Counted from the first letter of the stretch, positions 16,371-24,587 are shown. The stretch is DNA of 64,000 bases from an uncultured Flavobacteriales bacterium (GCA_946480085.1 CAMLHZ010000002.1:310001-374000), one strand, 5' to 3'. Notes: generated by a model not told the origin, from the sequence alone. A program made the numbers and translations.

Positions 16371-16622
16371 TTATTTATCCGAAGCCTCCTTTTTCGTTGT
16401 CGTCTTCTTTGCTGCAGGTTTAGCTGCTGCTGTTTTTGTTGCAGTTGCTTTTTTAGCAGCTGGAGCTTTTTTCTCTACAGCTGGCTTTTCAGCAGCAACT
16501 TTCTTTTCTTTTTTGGGTGCAGCTGCAACGACAACTGGAGTAGCTTTTTTACGTTTTCTTGTATTACCGTAAGAACCGTTGATACGTTTCCCTTTTGCCG
16601 TTTTAATATCTCCTTTTCCCAT
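16371..16622 (-). CDS. 30S ribosomal protein THX with Lys/Ala-rich histone-H1-like tail
   Basis: An 83-aa very basic protein. Residues 1-27 (MGKGDIKTAKGKRINGSYGN plus TRKRKK) match small ribosomal protein THX, which stabilises the 30S head. Residues about 28-83 are a low-complexity Lys/Ala/Thr/Pro tail (PAAKK, ATATKTAAAKPAAKK) like bacterial histone-H1-like proteins. THX itself is only about 26-30 aa in Thermus, so the tail more than doubles it. A strong promoter and its own terminator show a single-gene unit. It could bind RNA or DNA non-specifically through the tail (inference). Confidence 0.8.
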   Translation of the reverse strand: MGKGDIKTAKGKRINGSYGNTRKRKKATPVVVAAAPKKEKKVAAEKPAVEKKAPAAKKATATKTAAAKPAAKKTTTKKEASDK

Positions 16623-16642
16623 AGTTTAGTTTAATTTGTAAG

Positions 16643-16672
16643 CAAATATAGCGTTTTATAATATGTGAGCAA
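16643..16672 (-). promoter_or_regulatory. Bacteroidota promoter for the THX gene
   Basis: Reverse strand TTG (16672-16670), 19-nt spacer, TATATTTG (16650-16643): a full match to TTG-N17-23-TAnnTTTG, 20 nt before the ATG. Confidence 0.75.
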
Positions 16673-16716
16673 GCGCTTGAAAAAGAATTTAGAAGGATAG
16701 TTTTCAACCAATTTAC

Positions 16717-16820
16717 CTCGACTCCGCTCGGTAACCGTTGGGACGCGTTTAGAAGGATTGTTTTTTTATTTCGGACAAAAGAATAAGTTTTATTTGGAAA
16801 GGTCATCGAGCGGAGTCGAG
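16717..16820. repeat. Inverted pair of dispersed GC-rich repeats downstream of and inside the trmH 3' end
   Basis: CTCGACTCCGCTCG at 16717-16730 and its exact reverse complement CGAGCGGAGTCGAG at 16807-16820 flank an AT-rich stretch that also holds a short direct repeat (TTTAGAAGGAT, near 16688 and 16749). The right copy encodes the last residues of TrmH. Related copies lie at 20405-20485 and 49002-49113. Confidence 0.8.
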
Positions 16821-17498
16821 ATGGCTTTCCTCTCTAAGTCTTCTTTCCAATTCACTTCTTACCACAGTACCATTTTTCATGTATTTCTGGCACCAACGAA
16901 TTTTAGTTATGGTTTGTTCTTCTTCTGTCAATTTCCAATCCAGAGTTGAATTGTGCAATCGATTTCTCAATGCTTGCAGCGTAAGTGCTGCTGAAACAGA
17001 AACATTGAAACTCTCGGTAAAACCAACCATTGGAATTTTGATTTTATAATCGGCTGTTTCACGAACTTCATCTGAAATACCTTCCCATTCTGTTCCGAAA
17101 AACAATGCAAGTGGTTCTTCAATTGGAATGTCATAAATGTCCATCTCTGCATCTGGAGTCAGCGCAACTAATTTGTATCCTCGGTTCTTTAATGATGACA
17201 TACAATCTGTCAATGGTGTTGCTCCCAAATTGTAGTTGAACATATCTACCCATTGTCCGGCACCGCGAGCAATATCTCGTTGTACCTTGTATTTATTCTC
17301 TTTTTCTATTACATGAAGTTCCTGAACTCCGAAACAATCACAAGTTCTTAAAATAGCGCTGGCATTGTGTTCCTGGTAGATTTCTTCAAGTGCAACGGTT
17401 AAATGTCGAGTGCGTTCCGCAGCAATTTTGTCAAAGAGTTGTCCTTTTTCTTCAGGAATGAGTTTGTAGAATTCTTCTAAGAGACGATTGTTATTCAT
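16803..17498 (-). CDS. trmH: tRNA (guanosine-2'-O-)-methyltransferase, SPOUT family
   Basis: A 231-aa SpoU/TrmH-type enzyme that 2'-O-methylates G18 of tRNA. Motif 1 is NASAILRTCDCFGV with Arg51; motif 2 is ALFFGTEWEGIS (131-142); motif 3 is IPMVGFTESFNVSVSAAL (about 155-172), the SAM knot. The N-terminal and C-terminal helical extensions typical of TrmH are present. The final residues LDSAR and the TGA stop come from the dispersed repeat CTCGACTCCGCTCGATGA, so the natural C-terminus has been replaced. Expression seems leaderless: TAAATTTG-CCGA-ATG. Substrate call is by family; other SpoU targets are possible. Confidence 0.88.
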   Translation of the reverse strand: MNNNRLLEEFYKLIPEEKGQLFDKIAAERTRHLTVALEEIYQEHNASAILRTCDCFGVQELHVIEKENKYKVQRDIARGAGQWVDMFNYNLGATPLTDCMSSLKNRGYKLVALTPDAEMDIYDIPIEEPLALFFGTEWEGISDEVRETADYKIKIPMVGFTESFNVSVSAALTLQALRNRLHNSTLDWKLTEEEQTITKIRWCQKYMKNGTVVRSELERRLREESHLDSAR

Positions 17499-17502
17499 TC
17501 GG

Positions 17503-17510
17503 CAAATTTA
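17503..17510 (-). promoter_or_regulatory. -7 box 4 nt before the trmH start codon
   Basis: Reverse strand TAAATTTG (17510-17503), then CCGA and the ATG at 17498; predicts a leaderless mRNA. Confidence 0.5.
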
Positions 17511-17524
17511 ATGAATAAGAATTG

Positions 17525-17550
17525 CAGAGACGCGATGCATCGGGTCTGTA
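17525..17550. repeat. Imperfect palindromic intergenic repeat with CGATGCATCG core
   Basis: AGAC-G-CGATGCATCG-G-GTCT (17528-17547): an inverted repeat around a 10-bp palindrome. Similar palindromes are common as dispersed intergenic repeats in Bacteroidota, which is recollection rather than something shown here. Nothing coding is seen. Confidence 0.5.
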
Positions 17551-17561
17551 CTAAAAAGAAT

Positions 17562-17596
17562 TCAAAAACAAATGCCCCGAATAATCGAGGCATTTC
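17562..17596 (-). terminator. Terminator downstream of the secreted serine hydrolase
   Basis: Reverse strand AAATGCCTCGA / TCGGGGCATTT hairpin (one mismatch) followed by TGTTTTTG; about 160 nt after the hydrolase stop at 17756. Confidence 0.6.
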
Positions 17597-17755
17597 TGTT
17601 TCAGGTATCAAACGGAATATTAAGATTCGAAATCAAATTTGGTATTTCTTGTTGCAGTTCATATCCGATGTATTCGCCACCCAGCCAAAAAGGCTCCTAA
17701 ATCTTTCTGCTATGTTTGAGCCAATTATGTCATTGGAATCTTCTCTTATTCGACT

Positions 17756-19156
17756 TTATTTGATAACCTTGATCGTCTTTGTCCAGCCATCACTTCCTGA
17801 AATTGTTAGGAAGTAATTTCCTGCAGAAAGTGCACCCAGTTCAGAAAGCGTTGACTGATTTACTTTGTTATTTGGTTGATGTATTTTGGATACGAGAACT
17901 CTGCCCGCAGCATCTTTTAATGAAAGGGTTATTTCTTCTGAGGATTGAGATGTCCACGAAATGTTTATCTCATCATTAAACGGATTCGGACTTACTGTGA
18001 TTTCTTCAAGAAAATTCGTTTCTACTGAAGCTGTTTGTTCGTTCAGGTACGTTCTTAATAGTTCACGAACTACCGGAAGTATGCTCCATGAGGTTTCGGA
18101 ACCATCGTTAGTAAAAACAGTGATGCTTTGATCGAGCGCAGGAAAATACCATGACGAAGCGTGATAAGCCAGATCTCCACCGTGACCGTAAGCTTCATAT
18201 CCTAGAAATCCATTTGTTTTTCGCATCAAACCAAGACCATAGCGTTCAATGTTCCCACCAATAGTCACTGTAGTTTTAGCTTCGTTCATCATTTCTTCCG
18301 AAAGTATATCACCGCGCATGTATGTTCTCATCCATTTGGTACAATCGGTTGGAGTAGAGAAGTAGCCACCTGCTGCACCAGCGGTTGAGTTTAACGACAT
18401 ATAACTCATATAAAAGTTGTTACCATCTTCAATTACTCCATCTCCGTTAAGATCAAGCCAACAATGTGCAACAGGACCATTTAAGTTTTCGAAAGCAGGA
18501 ATGCCAAAAGAATTTAATGACAAAGCATCAAAAAAGCGATTACGAAGTTCTGTGTAAAACTCGTTTCCTGTTGCTTCCTTAATAATCATACTTAGAAGAA
18601 AGTAGTTCGTGTTACAATATGCCCATGACGTTCCAGGCTGAAAAGCAGGAGGGGAGATAAAACGATCTATTAGTTCTTCTGGAGTCCAGATTCTGGACAT
18701 GTCGGCTATTAAAGAATCGTAGTGATGTGGATGAGACAGTATCTCATAAATACCACTTGTATGATTCAATAACTGACGAATCGTAATATTTGTGTCGATG
18801 TATGGCATTGTCGGAAGCCATTCGTGTAAACTATCATCTATTGATAGCAAGCCTTCGTCTGCCAACTGTAAAACACATGCAGATGTTAATGTTTTGGTGA
18901 CACTTCCTATCAGATATAAGTCGTTAGGTGTAACATCTATTGGTGGCATAGCTGATGAAATTCCAGTTGCGTGTGCCCAAATACTTTCGTCGGCAGTTTG
19001 AATAGCCGCACTTAGTGATTTTGCTCCAAGCACGATTTTCATACTATCGAGCGTTTCTTGTAATTCCTGATCGAGTCCGGGAGTGATTTGTGCATTACTG
19101 TTAGCTGAGTAAAGCAACAGGGTAAATGACAATCCTATTTTGTAGAATATTCTCAT
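17756..19156 (-). CDS. Secreted serine hydrolase (class C beta-lactamase-like fold) with T9SS sorting domain
   Basis: A 466-aa exported protein (signal peptide to about residue 22, ending SNAQ). The penicillin-binding/beta-lactamase fold motifs are complete: SVTK at 85-88 (nucleophile Ser85, Lys88), YCN at 180-182, HGG at 325-327. NHTSGI near 131 is typical of the D-alanyl-D-alanine carboxypeptidase/esterase-like Beta-lactamase family. Residues about 385-466 form a T9SS sorting domain (VSPNPFNDEINI, then GNYFLTI...KTIKVIK). The enzyme is thus expected on or outside the outer membrane, where it may cleave D-amino-acid peptides or esters; no antibiotic resistance is implied. Confidence 0.88.
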   Translation of the reverse strand: MRIFYKIGLSFTLLLYSANSNAQITPGLDQELQETLDSMKIVLGAKSLSAAIQTADESIWAHATGISSAMPPIDVTPNDLYLIGSVTKTLTSACVLQLADEGLLSIDDSLHEWLPTMPYIDTNITIRQLLNHTSGIYEILSHPHHYDSLIADMSRIWTPEELIDRFISPPAFQPGTSWAYCNTNYFLLSMIIKEATGNEFYTELRNRFFDALSLNSFGIPAFENLNGPVAHCWLDLNGDGVIEDGNNFYMSYMSLNSTAGAAGGYFSTPTDCTKWMRTYMRGDILSEEMMNEAKTTVTIGGNIERYGLGLMRKTNGFLGYEAYGHGGDLAYHASSWYFPALDQSITVFTNDGSETSWSILPVVRELLRTYLNEQTASVETNFLEEITVSPNPFNDEINISWTSQSSEEITLSLKDAAGRVLVSKIHQPNNKVNQSTLSELGALSAGNYFLTISGSDGWTKTIKVIK

Positions 19157-19257
19157 AATGATACTATTTATGAGATAAATCTACGGTTGTTGAATGGGGT
19201 TGATTTGTTTAAAACTGCTAATTTGAAGTACCACTAACCTCGATACAATTTTTCTCC

Positions 19258-19391
19258 ATTGCATTCCGAAAAAAATTACTCGGTTTGACGTGGTGTCTGA
19301 ATTTTAAAGTCAAACTGAGTGTCAGCGCTAGCTGATGTATCGAAGTGACTTTTGCATTGCATTCCGAAAAATCTTCCGATAGCTATCGGAA
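19258..19391. repeat. Repeat-rich intergenic segment with an 18-bp palindrome
   Basis: Between 19156 and 19409 lie two copies of TTGCATTCCGAAAAA (near 19258 and 19356), an inverted pair GTTTGAC/GTCAAAC, TCAGC-gcta-GCTGA (near 19322), and the perfect palindrome TTCCGATAGCTATCGGAA (19374-19391). No gene is seen. Confidence 0.6.
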
Positions 19392-19408
19392 CGGTTTGAG
19401 GTAGTAAA

Positions 19409-20308
19409 CTACGCTTTAATGAATACAGTAGGAGAAACGCCAAAGTGCTTCTTGAAGGCTTTGCTGAAAGTGAAAATATCAGCGAATCCCATAGAAATAG
19501 CGACATCTGAAACAGAGAAGTCAGATTTTAACAGTTGTGCTGCCGTTTTTAGTCGGGAGGAAATAATGTACTGATAAGGTGTAATTCCCATCATTTGCTT
19601 AAAGAGACGAAAGAAGTGATACTCCGACAATCCTGCGATCTTGGAAATTTGAGCAACGGTAAGGTTTTCCGTGAAGTTACAATCAATATATTCTTTTCCA
19701 ATTAACACTCTTCTGCATAAATCTCTGCGCGTTTCGTTTTTTACACTTGGAATAGATTGCAATTGCTTGAACACTTGAATTTGATCAGCAACCAAGCGTT
19801 CTGTCAGTTCATAGAATAGATCTTCAGTGATTTCATCGCTGGAAAAGGATTGTGTGTGTATGAGTGTCCCAAGTTCCAACAATTTTTTACCTAAAATTGT
19901 ATTCGATGCGTTGTATTTGTTTTCCAGAAAATGCTCTGTATAGAAGAATTTAGAAAGTTCAAGATCCGAAATTGCAGTATCAGGTGCTTGTAGAGATGAA
20001 ACAACATCGCCAATCATTTTATCGGAGATATTCAAACACATTCCTTTAACAGTCTTTTTGCTGTCAATTATGACACTGCCTTCTTTCTCTCCATTGAGTA
20101 GAAGATAACTTCCTGGTGAAACGTTAAACGTTTTCTTGTTGATGGTGTAGCTCTCTAATCCGTCGCAAACGAATTTGATTCCAAAACCGTATGAGCGGAT
20201 TGGTCGTTCAAATTCCTTGAGAGAAGATAAATTGAAGATGTTTCCTTCACATCCAAAGTTCACGATCTTTTGGTCGTTTTCATCGAAAGTAGGAGTAGAC
20301 AAATTCAT
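19409..20308 (-). CDS. AraC family transcriptional regulator
   Basis: A 299-aa regulator. The C-terminal 100 residues hold the double helix-turn-helix: LTVAQISKIAGLSEYHFFRLF, GITPYQYIISSRLKTAAQLL, VSDVAISMGFADIFTFSKAF and KKHFGVSPTVF. The N-terminal part looks like a cupin-type sensor (FNVSPGSYLLLNGEKEGSV), as in AraC-type regulators sensing small molecules. The 3' end is immediately next to a repeat-rich gap. Targets unknown; the secreted serine hydrolase downstream on the same strand is a neighbour but probably not in the same operon. Confidence 0.9.
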   Translation of the reverse strand: MNLSTPTFDENDQKIVNFGCEGNIFNLSSLKEFERPIRSYGFGIKFVCDGLESYTINKKTFNVSPGSYLLLNGEKEGSVIIDSKKTVKGMCLNISDKMIGDVVSSLQAPDTAISDLELSKFFYTEHFLENKYNASNTILGKKLLELGTLIHTQSFSSDEITEDLFYELTERLVADQIQVFKQLQSIPSVKNETRRDLCRRVLIGKEYIDCNFTENLTVAQISKIAGLSEYHFFRLFKQMMGITPYQYIISSRLKTAAQLLKSDFSVSDVAISMGFADIFTFSKAFKKHFGVSPTVFIKA

Positions 20309-20404
20309 TTTTTGTAGTACCGATTTATTCTCTTTTGAGGATTTGAGAGCAATTTATTGAAAAATGAAATTGAAAAATTGAAAAAAACTTGAAGTGTATA
20401 TTTT

Positions 20405-20485
20405 GGTGACTGAGCGGAGTCGAAGTCACCATTTTATTCTTTTATGCTAACTGAGCTTCGGTCATCGAGCGTAGTCGAGATGTCG
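20405..20485. repeat. Dispersed GAGCGGAGTCGA-type repeats
   Basis: GGTGACT-GAGCGGAGTCGA-AGTCACC (20405-20430) forms a 7-bp-arm hairpin; a related copy GGTCATCGAGCGTAGTCGAGA starts near 20460 and is followed by another GTCACC. Same family as at 16717-16820 and 49002-49113. Noncoding. Confidence 0.75.
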
Positions 20486-20501
20486 AAGTCACCATAAAAA
20501 G

Positions 20502-20534
20502 AAAAATCCCCACCGAAACTCGGAAGGGATTTTT
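20502..20534 (-). terminator. Terminator of the HU gene
   Basis: AAAAATCCC / GGGATTTTT (9 bp) with an inner CCGA/TCGG pairing; 20 nt beyond the HU stop codon on the reverse strand. Confidence 0.85.
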
Positions 20535-20553
20535 CATTCGAAATATAAATTTC

Positions 20554-20826
20554 TTAGTTAACTGCTCCAGAAAGCTCAGCACCTGCTTTGAAACGTACAA
20601 CGTTCTTAGCTGCGATTTTGATTTCTTTTCCAGTTTGAGGGTTACGTCCTGTTCTAGCCTCTCTCTTAGATACAGAGAAAGATCCGAATCCTACTAAAGA
20701 GATACGATCTCCTTTTTTCAACGCGCTACCTGTAGCTGTTACAAATGCGTCCAATGCTTTTTTAGCATCTACTTTAGACAATCCTGCTTCAGAAGCAATA
20801 GCGTCGATTAATTCTGCTTTGTTCAT
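20554..20826 (-). CDS. HU family DNA-binding protein
   Basis: A 90-aa histone-like protein. MNKAELIDAIASEAGLSKVDAKKAL is the helical dimer region and GFGSFSVSKREARTGRNPQTG with KEIKIAAKNVVRFKAG is the DNA-binding beta-arm bearing the conserved Arg-Asn-Pro tip. Length is exactly that of HU. It bends and compacts DNA as a dimer. It is transcribed alone, with a good promoter (20865-20893) and a strong terminator. Two 20-bp-spaced TGTTGATAAA repeats lie upstream. Confidence 0.96.
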   Translation of the reverse strand: MNKAELIDAIASEAGLSKVDAKKALDAFVTATGSALKKGDRISLVGFGSFSVSKREARTGRNPQTGKEIKIAAKNVVRFKAGAELSGAVN

Positions 20827-20864
20827 AGTTTGGTTTTTAAAAATGTTTCAATTATTTGATAGGA

Positions 20865-20893
20865 CAAATTTAGGCGAAAACTCATACCAGCAA
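20865..20893 (-). promoter_or_regulatory. Bacteroidota promoter for HU
   Basis: Reverse strand TTG (20893-20891), 18-nt spacer, TAAATTTG (20872-20865). Confidence 0.7.
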
Positions 20894-20914
20894 AGGACTA
20901 CAGCGAAAAAGTGT

Positions 20915-20950
20915 CGTTTTTGTTGATAAATACGGCGTTTTGTTGATAAA
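20915..20950. repeat. Tandem TGTTGATAAA direct repeats upstream of HU
   Basis: CGTTTT(T)GTTGATAAA occurs twice; TGTTGATAAA begins at 20921 and 20941, exactly 20 bp apart, about two helical turns. The motif is one base from a DnaA box (TGTGGATAA). It could be a binding site pair for a regulator. Confidence 0.5.
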
Positions 20951-21005
20951 GCCCCCGTTTTTAAAGGGTTTTACGACTAACTATGCTATTCGTTCGATTA
21001 ATATC

Positions 21006-21956
21006 TTAACCAATTTTCCAGTCTGAAATGCTATTTCCAACAAGCCAATCATGAGTTGTCATGCGCTTTTTGCCTTCCATTTGCCATTCCAGCACCTCTA
21101 AAACACCATCTTTTAACTGGATATAAAACGCATTTTTGGTACTCCACATTTCGTGTAGCATCTTGTTCGTGTTGCTAATGATTCGCGTTTCAAAGAATTT
21201 GACCGTCTTTGTTTCTCCTTTTGTATTGGTTAAAGAAGACCAGGCTGCTGGATATGGAGAAAGACCACAGATGAGTTGATGGATTGTTTTTGCATCCGCA
21301 CTCCAGTCTATTTTGGTATTCTCTTTAAATAGTTTTGGTGCCGGACGATTCAAACTTCCTACCATTTCACGTTGTGGGATAGTTGTAGCATTTCTCATTC
21401 CAATCAGATTCAAGGTTTCAACTACCAGCTTTCCTCCTTCGGGAATCATCCTGTCGTGTAGACTTCCTGCATTTTCGTTTTCGGAGATCTCTAATGTTAC
21501 TTGCTTGATAACAGAACCAGTATCAATTTGTTCATCTATAAAGAAAGTACTTAAACCTGTTTTTGTATCTCCGTTAATGATTGTCCAGTTAATTGGAGCG
21601 GCACCACGATAATCCGGTAGAAGGGAAGCATGCAAATTGAATGTTCCCATTTCAGGCATTTGCCAAACTGCTGTAGGAAGCATACGGAACGCTACTACAA
21701 CAAATACATCTGCATTCAACGCTTTTAAATCCGAAAGAAATTGCTCATCCTTTAAAGAAACAGGTTGAAGAATAGGAAGCGCATATTCTTTTGCAGCAAT
21801 CTTTACGGCGCTTTCGTGCATCACTTGTCCTCGACCAGCTGGCTTATCGGCAACGGTTACAACTCCTACCAATTCATGTTCTGATTCAAGAATGGCTTTC
21901 ATTATTCCAACAGAGAACGCGGGGGTTCCCATAAATACAACTCTCAACGACTTCAT
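21006..21956 (-). CDS. fmt: Methionyl-tRNA formyltransferase
   Basis: A 316-aa enzyme formylating initiator Met-tRNA from 10-formyl-THF. MKSLRVVFMGTPAFSV is the conserved start; catalytic Asn107, His109 (FNLHASLLPDYRGAAP) and Asp145 (DEQIDTG) are in the expected places, as is the C-terminal OB-type domain. The start at 21956 is preferred over an in-frame codon seven residues upstream because it creates an ATGA overlap with the stop of the upstream MATE gene. Fmt is last in a methyltransferase-MATE-fmt operon rather than beside def. Confidence 0.96.
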   Translation of the reverse strand: MKSLRVVFMGTPAFSVGIMKAILESEHELVGVVTVADKPAGRGQVMHESAVKIAAKEYALPILQPVSLKDEQFLSDLKALNADVFVVVAFRMLPTAVWQMPEMGTFNLHASLLPDYRGAAPINWTIINGDTKTGLSTFFIDEQIDTGSVIKQVTLEISENENAGSLHDRMIPEGGKLVVETLNLIGMRNATTIPQREMVGSLNRPAPKLFKENTKIDWSADAKTIHQLICGLSPYPAAWSSLTNTKGETKTVKFFETRIISNTNKMLHEMWSTKNAFYIQLKDGVLEVLEWQMEGKKRMTTHDWLVGNSISDWKIG

Positions 21957-23284
21957 ATCAACTCCGTTTTTGTCCAATTAAAAAATCTCAGGTAGATGAT
22001 GCTGGCCGCTCCCATCACTATAAAGTACACATATTCTACCAGCCATACAAATGTAATGTCCCAATGCCATACTTTAATAAAGAGCCATGCAGCGAATAAG
22101 TAGGAGCATGTGGAGAGACATTCTACTATAAATGTCACACGTGTGTTTCCACTGGCACCGATGGTTTGAAAGTAAACGCTGACAATTGCATACAGTACAA
22201 TTGATCCGCTAACCAGGCGAAGAATAACCGCACTTTTCTGGACAAACTCCTCGTTGTCATTAATCATCGATACAAGAGCTTCCGGATAGAACACGGAACC
22301 ATGAAATGTTACCAGTAGAAAAACAACTGTAAGTAATTGGATTCTTTTTTGAATGATAGGAAGTTGATCCAATTGTCGGGCACCAATATACTGTGCAATA
22401 TATGTTTTTGTTGCAGCGGCAAATCCCCAGATAGGAACGAAGGCAAGGAAATAGATGTGTCGAATATTTAGTGAGATACTCAGATCTGCCTTTCCCATTT
22501 GTTCAATCCAATTGAAGAATACCGTCCAAATAGATAAAGCTAACAATCCTTGCAAACAAAGTGGAAATCCAACTTTAAGGTTTTCTATCAATTGTTTTAC
22601 GTCTATCCTCAGCTTGCTCCATACATTATAGATGTCTTTCTTGCGGTTGTAGATCAATGTTGCAAGAATGAATATCATTCCCAATGTTTCAGCAGTTGTG
22701 TTTGCTATTGCAGCACCTTCCATTCCCCATTCAGGAAAACCGAATTTACCATAAACCATGCTGTATGCCAGAAAAACATTACTAAGCGCCGTAATCAATG
22801 AAGTGTACATTACCAATCCCGATTTCCCTTGCGCCAAATAGTTTGCCTGAATACTCAAAGTGATAATCGTTGGCCAAAGTGCAAATCCTCGAATTTCCAG
22901 AAAACGCATCTCCGCTCGCTCAAGCATTGGATCTGTAACCATGGAATGCAGGATAGACGGCATTACCAATTGAATGAACAAAGTAGCTAAAACAGCCGCA
23001 ACGGTTAGAAGCGCAATATTGTTATGGAATACTTTTACAACACCAGAATTGTTCTTCTCACCAATCTTTTGCGCCATCAGAATTTGAGACCCGTCGTTCA
23101 AACCGATAAACAACATGTATAAAGTGATATACCACATCCCTGCGCCACCAGCCGCATTAAAAGCCAATTGCGAATAATGTCCGAGAAATGCTGCGTCCGT
23201 AATGTTTATGACAGATTGGATGAAGCCGCTAAGCATCATCGGAAGTGCAACTTTCAGTATGTTTTTGTAACCAATATCAAGCAT
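21953..23284 (-). CDS. MATE family efflux transporter
   Basis: A 443-aa polytopic membrane protein with about 12 hydrophobic segments in two related halves. The N-terminal MLDIGYKNILKVALPMMLSGF and ITDAAFLGHYS segment, and LNDGSQILMAQKIGEKN in loop 2-3, follow the MATE/NorM pattern. It likely exports cationic compounds using Na+ or H+. Its stop overlaps the fmt start (ATGA) and it begins 4 nt after the rRNA methyltransferase stop, so it is the middle gene of an operon. Substrate unknown. Confidence 0.9.
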   Translation of the reverse strand: MLDIGYKNILKVALPMMLSGFIQSVINITDAAFLGHYSQLAFNAAGGAGMWYITLYMLFIGLNDGSQILMAQKIGEKNNSGVVKVFHNNIALLTVAAVLATLFIQLVMPSILHSMVTDPMLERAEMRFLEIRGFALWPTIITLSIQANYLAQGKSGLVMYTSLITALSNVFLAYSMVYGKFGFPEWGMEGAAIANTTAETLGMIFILATLIYNRKKDIYNVWSKLRIDVKQLIENLKVGFPLCLQGLLALSIWTVFFNWIEQMGKADLSISLNIRHIYFLAFVPIWGFAAATKTYIAQYIGARQLDQLPIIQKRIQLLTVVFLLVTFHGSVFYPEALVSMINDNEEFVQKSAVILRLVSGSIVLYAIVSVYFQTIGASGNTRVTFIVECLSTCSYLFAAWLFIKVWHWDITFVWLVEYVYFIVMGAASIIYLRFFNWTKTELI

Positions 23285-23288
23285 TCAA

Positions 23289-24461
23289 TCAATTCACTTG
23301 AAGCATCAAGCCTTTTAAGTATTCGCCTTCAGGGTGGAAAGCTGAAATGGGATGATCTGCCGGTTGGTGCAGTTGGTGTAATATTTTCACAGAACGACCA
23401 CTTTCTATTGCAGCAGCAATAATGGTATTCGTAAATAAAGTTTTGTCAACTACCTGAGAACAGGAATACGTCATTAACAATCCGCCTGGCTTAATGTGCT
23501 GCATAGCCATCATATTCAATCGCTTGTAACCTTGAACCGCTTGGTGACGCTTGTCTCTGTGTTTAGCAAATGCTGGAGGATCTAGAATGATGATATCATA
23601 ACTTTCTCCCAGATCACGGATAAAGCTCATAGCATCAGCAACGATACTTTGATGAGGTGCTGTGAAATTGTTCAATTCTACATTTGCATCCGTCAATTCA
23701 ATTGCTTTTTTAGAACTATCTAAGGAATGAACTTCTGTTGCTCCGTTTCTCAACGCTGCACAACTAAATCCACCCGAATAACAAAAGGTATTCAGGATTT
23801 TCTTGTTTGTACTGTATTGAGCCAACAAACTTCTGTTTTCACGCTGGTCAATGAAGAATCCTGTTTTTTGTCCGGAAATCCAGTTGATATTGTAAAGTAC
23901 TCCGTTTTCTTTTGCGGTATGTGGAACTTCAACTTCCCCGAATAAATATTCGTCTGTAGTTTCAATTCTTCCTGGTAATGTTTCCTTCGATTTATGATAA
24001 ACGGCTTTCAACTGATCTTTCAATGCAAATTGCAATGCATTATTGATGAGGTCGATGTTTCGCCACATTCCAACGCTATGGCACTGAACAACTGCAACTC
24101 CGTTGTAAAAATCCACGATCAATCCAGGAAGTTCGTCGCCTTCACCATGAACCAATCTGAAAATATTGTTGTCGTCATTAAATAAATTCAACGCCAGACG
24201 AAGATTCACTGCATTTTGGATCCTCTTATTAAAGAAATCCTGATCAATAGCTACATCGTCAAACGCTAATACACGAACTGCAATAGATCCGTGATTAAAA
24301 TGTCCAACAGCAAGCACTTCTTTCTTCTTATTAACTACCTGAACAATTTCACCGTCAGCCAGATTTTCTGGCATACGAACCAAAGCACCAGAGAAAATCC
24401 ATGGATGTTTGCGTTCTATTGTTTGTAGTTTGCTCGTAAGAAGTTCAACTTGTGCAGTCAT
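23289..24461 (-). CDS. Class I SAM-dependent rRNA methyltransferase, RlmI-like (PUA + Rossmann)
   Basis: A 390-aa protein. The N-terminal third is a PUA-like RNA-binding domain (RKHPWIFSGAL, GEIVQVVNKKKEVLAVGHF); the C-terminal part is a SAM methyltransferase with LNTFCYSGGFSCAA (SAM loop) and DIIILDPPAFAKH (the catalytic DPPAF motif of m5C/N-methyltransferases), then LLMTYSCSQ. This is the layout of RlmI (23S rRNA m5C1962). The ATG at 24461 fits the family start; a TAACTTTG -7 box lies at 24477-24484. First gene of the operon with MATE and fmt. Confidence 0.88.
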   Translation of the reverse strand: MTAQVELLTSKLQTIERKHPWIFSGALVRMPENLADGEIVQVVNKKKEVLAVGHFNHGSIAVRVLAFDDVAIDQDFFNKRIQNAVNLRLALNLFNDDNNIFRLVHGEGDELPGLIVDFYNGVAVVQCHSVGMWRNIDLINNALQFALKDQLKAVYHKSKETLPGRIETTDEYLFGEVEVPHTAKENGVLYNINWISGQKTGFFIDQRENRSLLAQYSTNKKILNTFCYSGGFSCAALRNGATEVHSLDSSKKAIELTDANVELNNFTAPHQSIVADAMSFIRDLGESYDIIILDPPAFAKHRDKRHQAVQGYKRLNMMAMQHIKPGGLLMTYSCSQVVDKTLFTNTIIAAAIESGRSVKILHQLHQPADHPISAFHPEGEYLKGLMLQVN

Positions 24462-24550
24462 TCTATAATTTTTGTGCAAAGTTAACAAGACTCAAGACAT
24501 AAGACCCGCTTCGCTTGAGACAAACGACTAAATTCTGACTTTAAGCCGGA

Positions 24551-24587
24551 ATTGTCTTTCAGTCAGCTACTGCTGACGGTCAATTGT
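24551..24587. repeat. Intergenic hairpin with GTCAGC-GCTGAC
   Basis: AATTG...GTCAGC-TACT-GCTGAC...CAATT; the inner pair is at 24562-24577. It resembles the palindrome at 7601-7616. It lies in a divergent gap of about 190 bp, otherwise holding the promoters of both neighbours. Confidence 0.5.

Noticed and set aside
17511..17816. 101-aa open frame on the + strand
   Set aside because: Passes through the CGATGCATCG palindrome, a terminator hairpin and the 3' end of the serine hydrolase gene; composition is not protein-like.
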